This document shows positions 62,905-64,000 of a stretch of DNA of 64,000 nucleotides, in pieces. This stretch comes from Vespa crabro (lineage: Eukaryota > Arthropoda > Insecta > Hymenoptera > Vespidae). Below the pieces are notes generated by a model. The model worked only from the letters and a program-made list of their open reading frames with translations. It made no database searches and was not told the DNA's origin. Numbering within the stretch: the first letter of the stretch is position 1; each line of letters starts with the position of its first letter. Where the stretch lies: contig NC_060978.1 in NCBI RefSeq assembly GCF_910589235.1, positions 2,900,877-2,964,876 on the forward strand, in the 5' to 3' direction. The translations under genes and the position numbers were made by a program.

Positions 62905-64000
62905 CGACGTTAATCAGCAGCGCGGTAAAAATGGACATAACGATAATAGTGATCCGAAAAAACATTAGTAGCACAGACATTAATAAAAACGCTTGTGCCA
63001 GGGTTCATCGTGACGACACAACATATATATGTTATATAGGCGATATTAATGACCGCAAACGATACTTTTTTGACTAGGCTCTAGTTTTGTTTGTTGTTTA
63101 CGTGTATCATGTTATACGTGTAATTATGTATAAATGTACGTGTGAAGTGTAAAAGTGGAGGTGAGATACTACAAACAAGACGACGCGTGCCCGATTTCTC
63201 ACTTTGTTAGTCATTATGTTGATCAATGTGTTGATTAGTCGTTAGCCTTGGCATAAGTACATTGATTAATTAAAGACACGTCTTTGGTAACTTAACGCGA
63301 AGCGTCGCAGCGTCAATATCGCGAAACCGCGTTGCGTCTTACGTTTGTTTTGTCTTTCATATGCCTCCTTATTTTTTTTTTCTTTTTCTCTCTTAAAAAA
63401 TAATTTGCCAAGACGCTGGACGCTTCGCACATTTGGTTTGACGCATATGTGTCTGCAAGTGTATATGTTTCTTTTTTTTTTGCGCGCGCGCGCGTGTATG
63501 TGTGTGCATGTGCGTGTGTGTGTGAGAGGGTGCACGCGCGCGAACGCACATCAAAATACTCACATAATAATTAATAACGCGTGAAAGAAGAAGAAGAAAC
63601 GAAGAAAGAGACGAATGGTGGGACGAAATCCAAAAATGATGCATCGATGTTAGAAAAATTGGCGACCGAACGATAGACACGAACAAAACAAATAGACTAG
63701 GGAATTGCGAATCCATTCTCTTTATCTTTCTTTCACTTTCCCTCTTTTTCTTTTTCACTCCCTCTCTTCTTTTTTCTCTCTTTCTTTTCTTTATCTTGAT
63801 TCTTCGTCTCCCGACGTTGTTACGAGAGTGTAGTGGAAGAAGGAATGTCAATTTGTTCGGCGTCGAATCTCGAGTTCTTATTTAATCTAATTAACCCTTA
63901 ATCAGAAGCGCTTTCTTTTCTTTTTTTTTTTTTTTTTTTTTTCTTTACATTTATTTTCATTCCGTTTCATTTTTTTTTCTTTTACATATTTTAGTAATAC

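Larger units (their letters stand above)
56567..64000. other. 7.4 kb of low-complexity sequence with no coding exon
   Basis: Read on both strands, this stretch shows only short frames made of simple-sequence amino acids (Phe/Leu/Ser, Ile/Tyr, Lys/Glu). It is packed with poly-T, GA, TA, TTTC, GATC and TAA repeats. It could be intron, long 3' UTR or gene desert. Many TGTA-type AU-rich motifs would fit a long 3' UTR, but this is not distinctive in such AT-rich DNA. Confidence 0.5.

Noticed and set aside
62683..63077. Poly-Leu / poly-Ile ORFs
   Set aside because: Direct translation of the TAA microsatellite in different frames.
1..64000. CRISPR arrays, operons, bacterial-type signals, tRNA or rRNA genes
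   Set aside because: None seen. Gene structures are eukaryotic with spliceosomal introns, and no cloverleaf or rRNA block was recognised by eye; tRNAscan would settle the tRNA question.

Overview
This is a stretch of an AT-rich, intron-dense insect nuclear genome. Hymenoptera (an aculeate such as a wasp or bee) is my best guess, from the short GT-AG introns, long poly-T tracts, GA/AT microsatellites and the protein sequences. The species cannot be named from sequence alone. Genes were rebuilt exon by exon by requiring GT/AG borders and codon phase to agree along the whole coding chain. Several real exons lie in frames or sizes that simple ORF scanning misses.

Layout: an RR-1 cuticular protein gene (2650-3815, +) sits beside anillin/scraps (5999-11842, -; 19 coding exons, 1217 aa). 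Next is a head-to-head pair, PPP2R3C (13083-15041, -) and the axonemal dynein-assembly factor ZMYND10 (15531-17411, +). ZMYND10 converges on RpS12 (17512-18613, -), whose two coding introns each carry a SNORD100-like C/D snoRNA. Then comes an Ets21C-type ETS factor with PNT and ETS domains on exons separated by 3.7 kb (19411-24893, -). A second divergent pair is EMC7 (27207-28220, -) and RBM42 (28723-37052, +). The last RBM42 intron is 6.9 kb and contains, on the opposite strand, a gene for a secreted precursor with dibasic sites and a C-terminal Gly-Lys, which looks like a neuropeptide prohormone (30397-31605, -).

The second half holds RSPH1 (37744-40875, +), an unrecognised small two-exon gene (42666-43061, -), a TMEM272-like tetraspan protein with three PPSY motifs (43127-44193, -), a small secreted protein (45793-46593, +), an unrecognised basic protein (47384-48110, -), EI24 (49568-51235, +) and the FYRN/FYRC protein TBRG1 (54289-55694, -). 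From 55.7 kb to the end no coding exon was found. That tail starts with a 288-bp tandem duplication carrying a duplicated splice donor and then becomes very rich in microsatellites.

Most genes are housekeeping or cell-biological and do not form one pathway. Local themes are two sperm/ciliary axoneme genes (ZMYND10, RSPH1), cytokinesis (anillin), ER membrane insertion (EMC7), and shared promoters between divergent neighbours. The most unusual items are the nested peptide precursor, the paired snoRNAs in RpS12, the small gene against the 3' end of the TMEM272-like gene, the tandemly duplicated promoter/first-exon-like unit and a foldback element after EI24.
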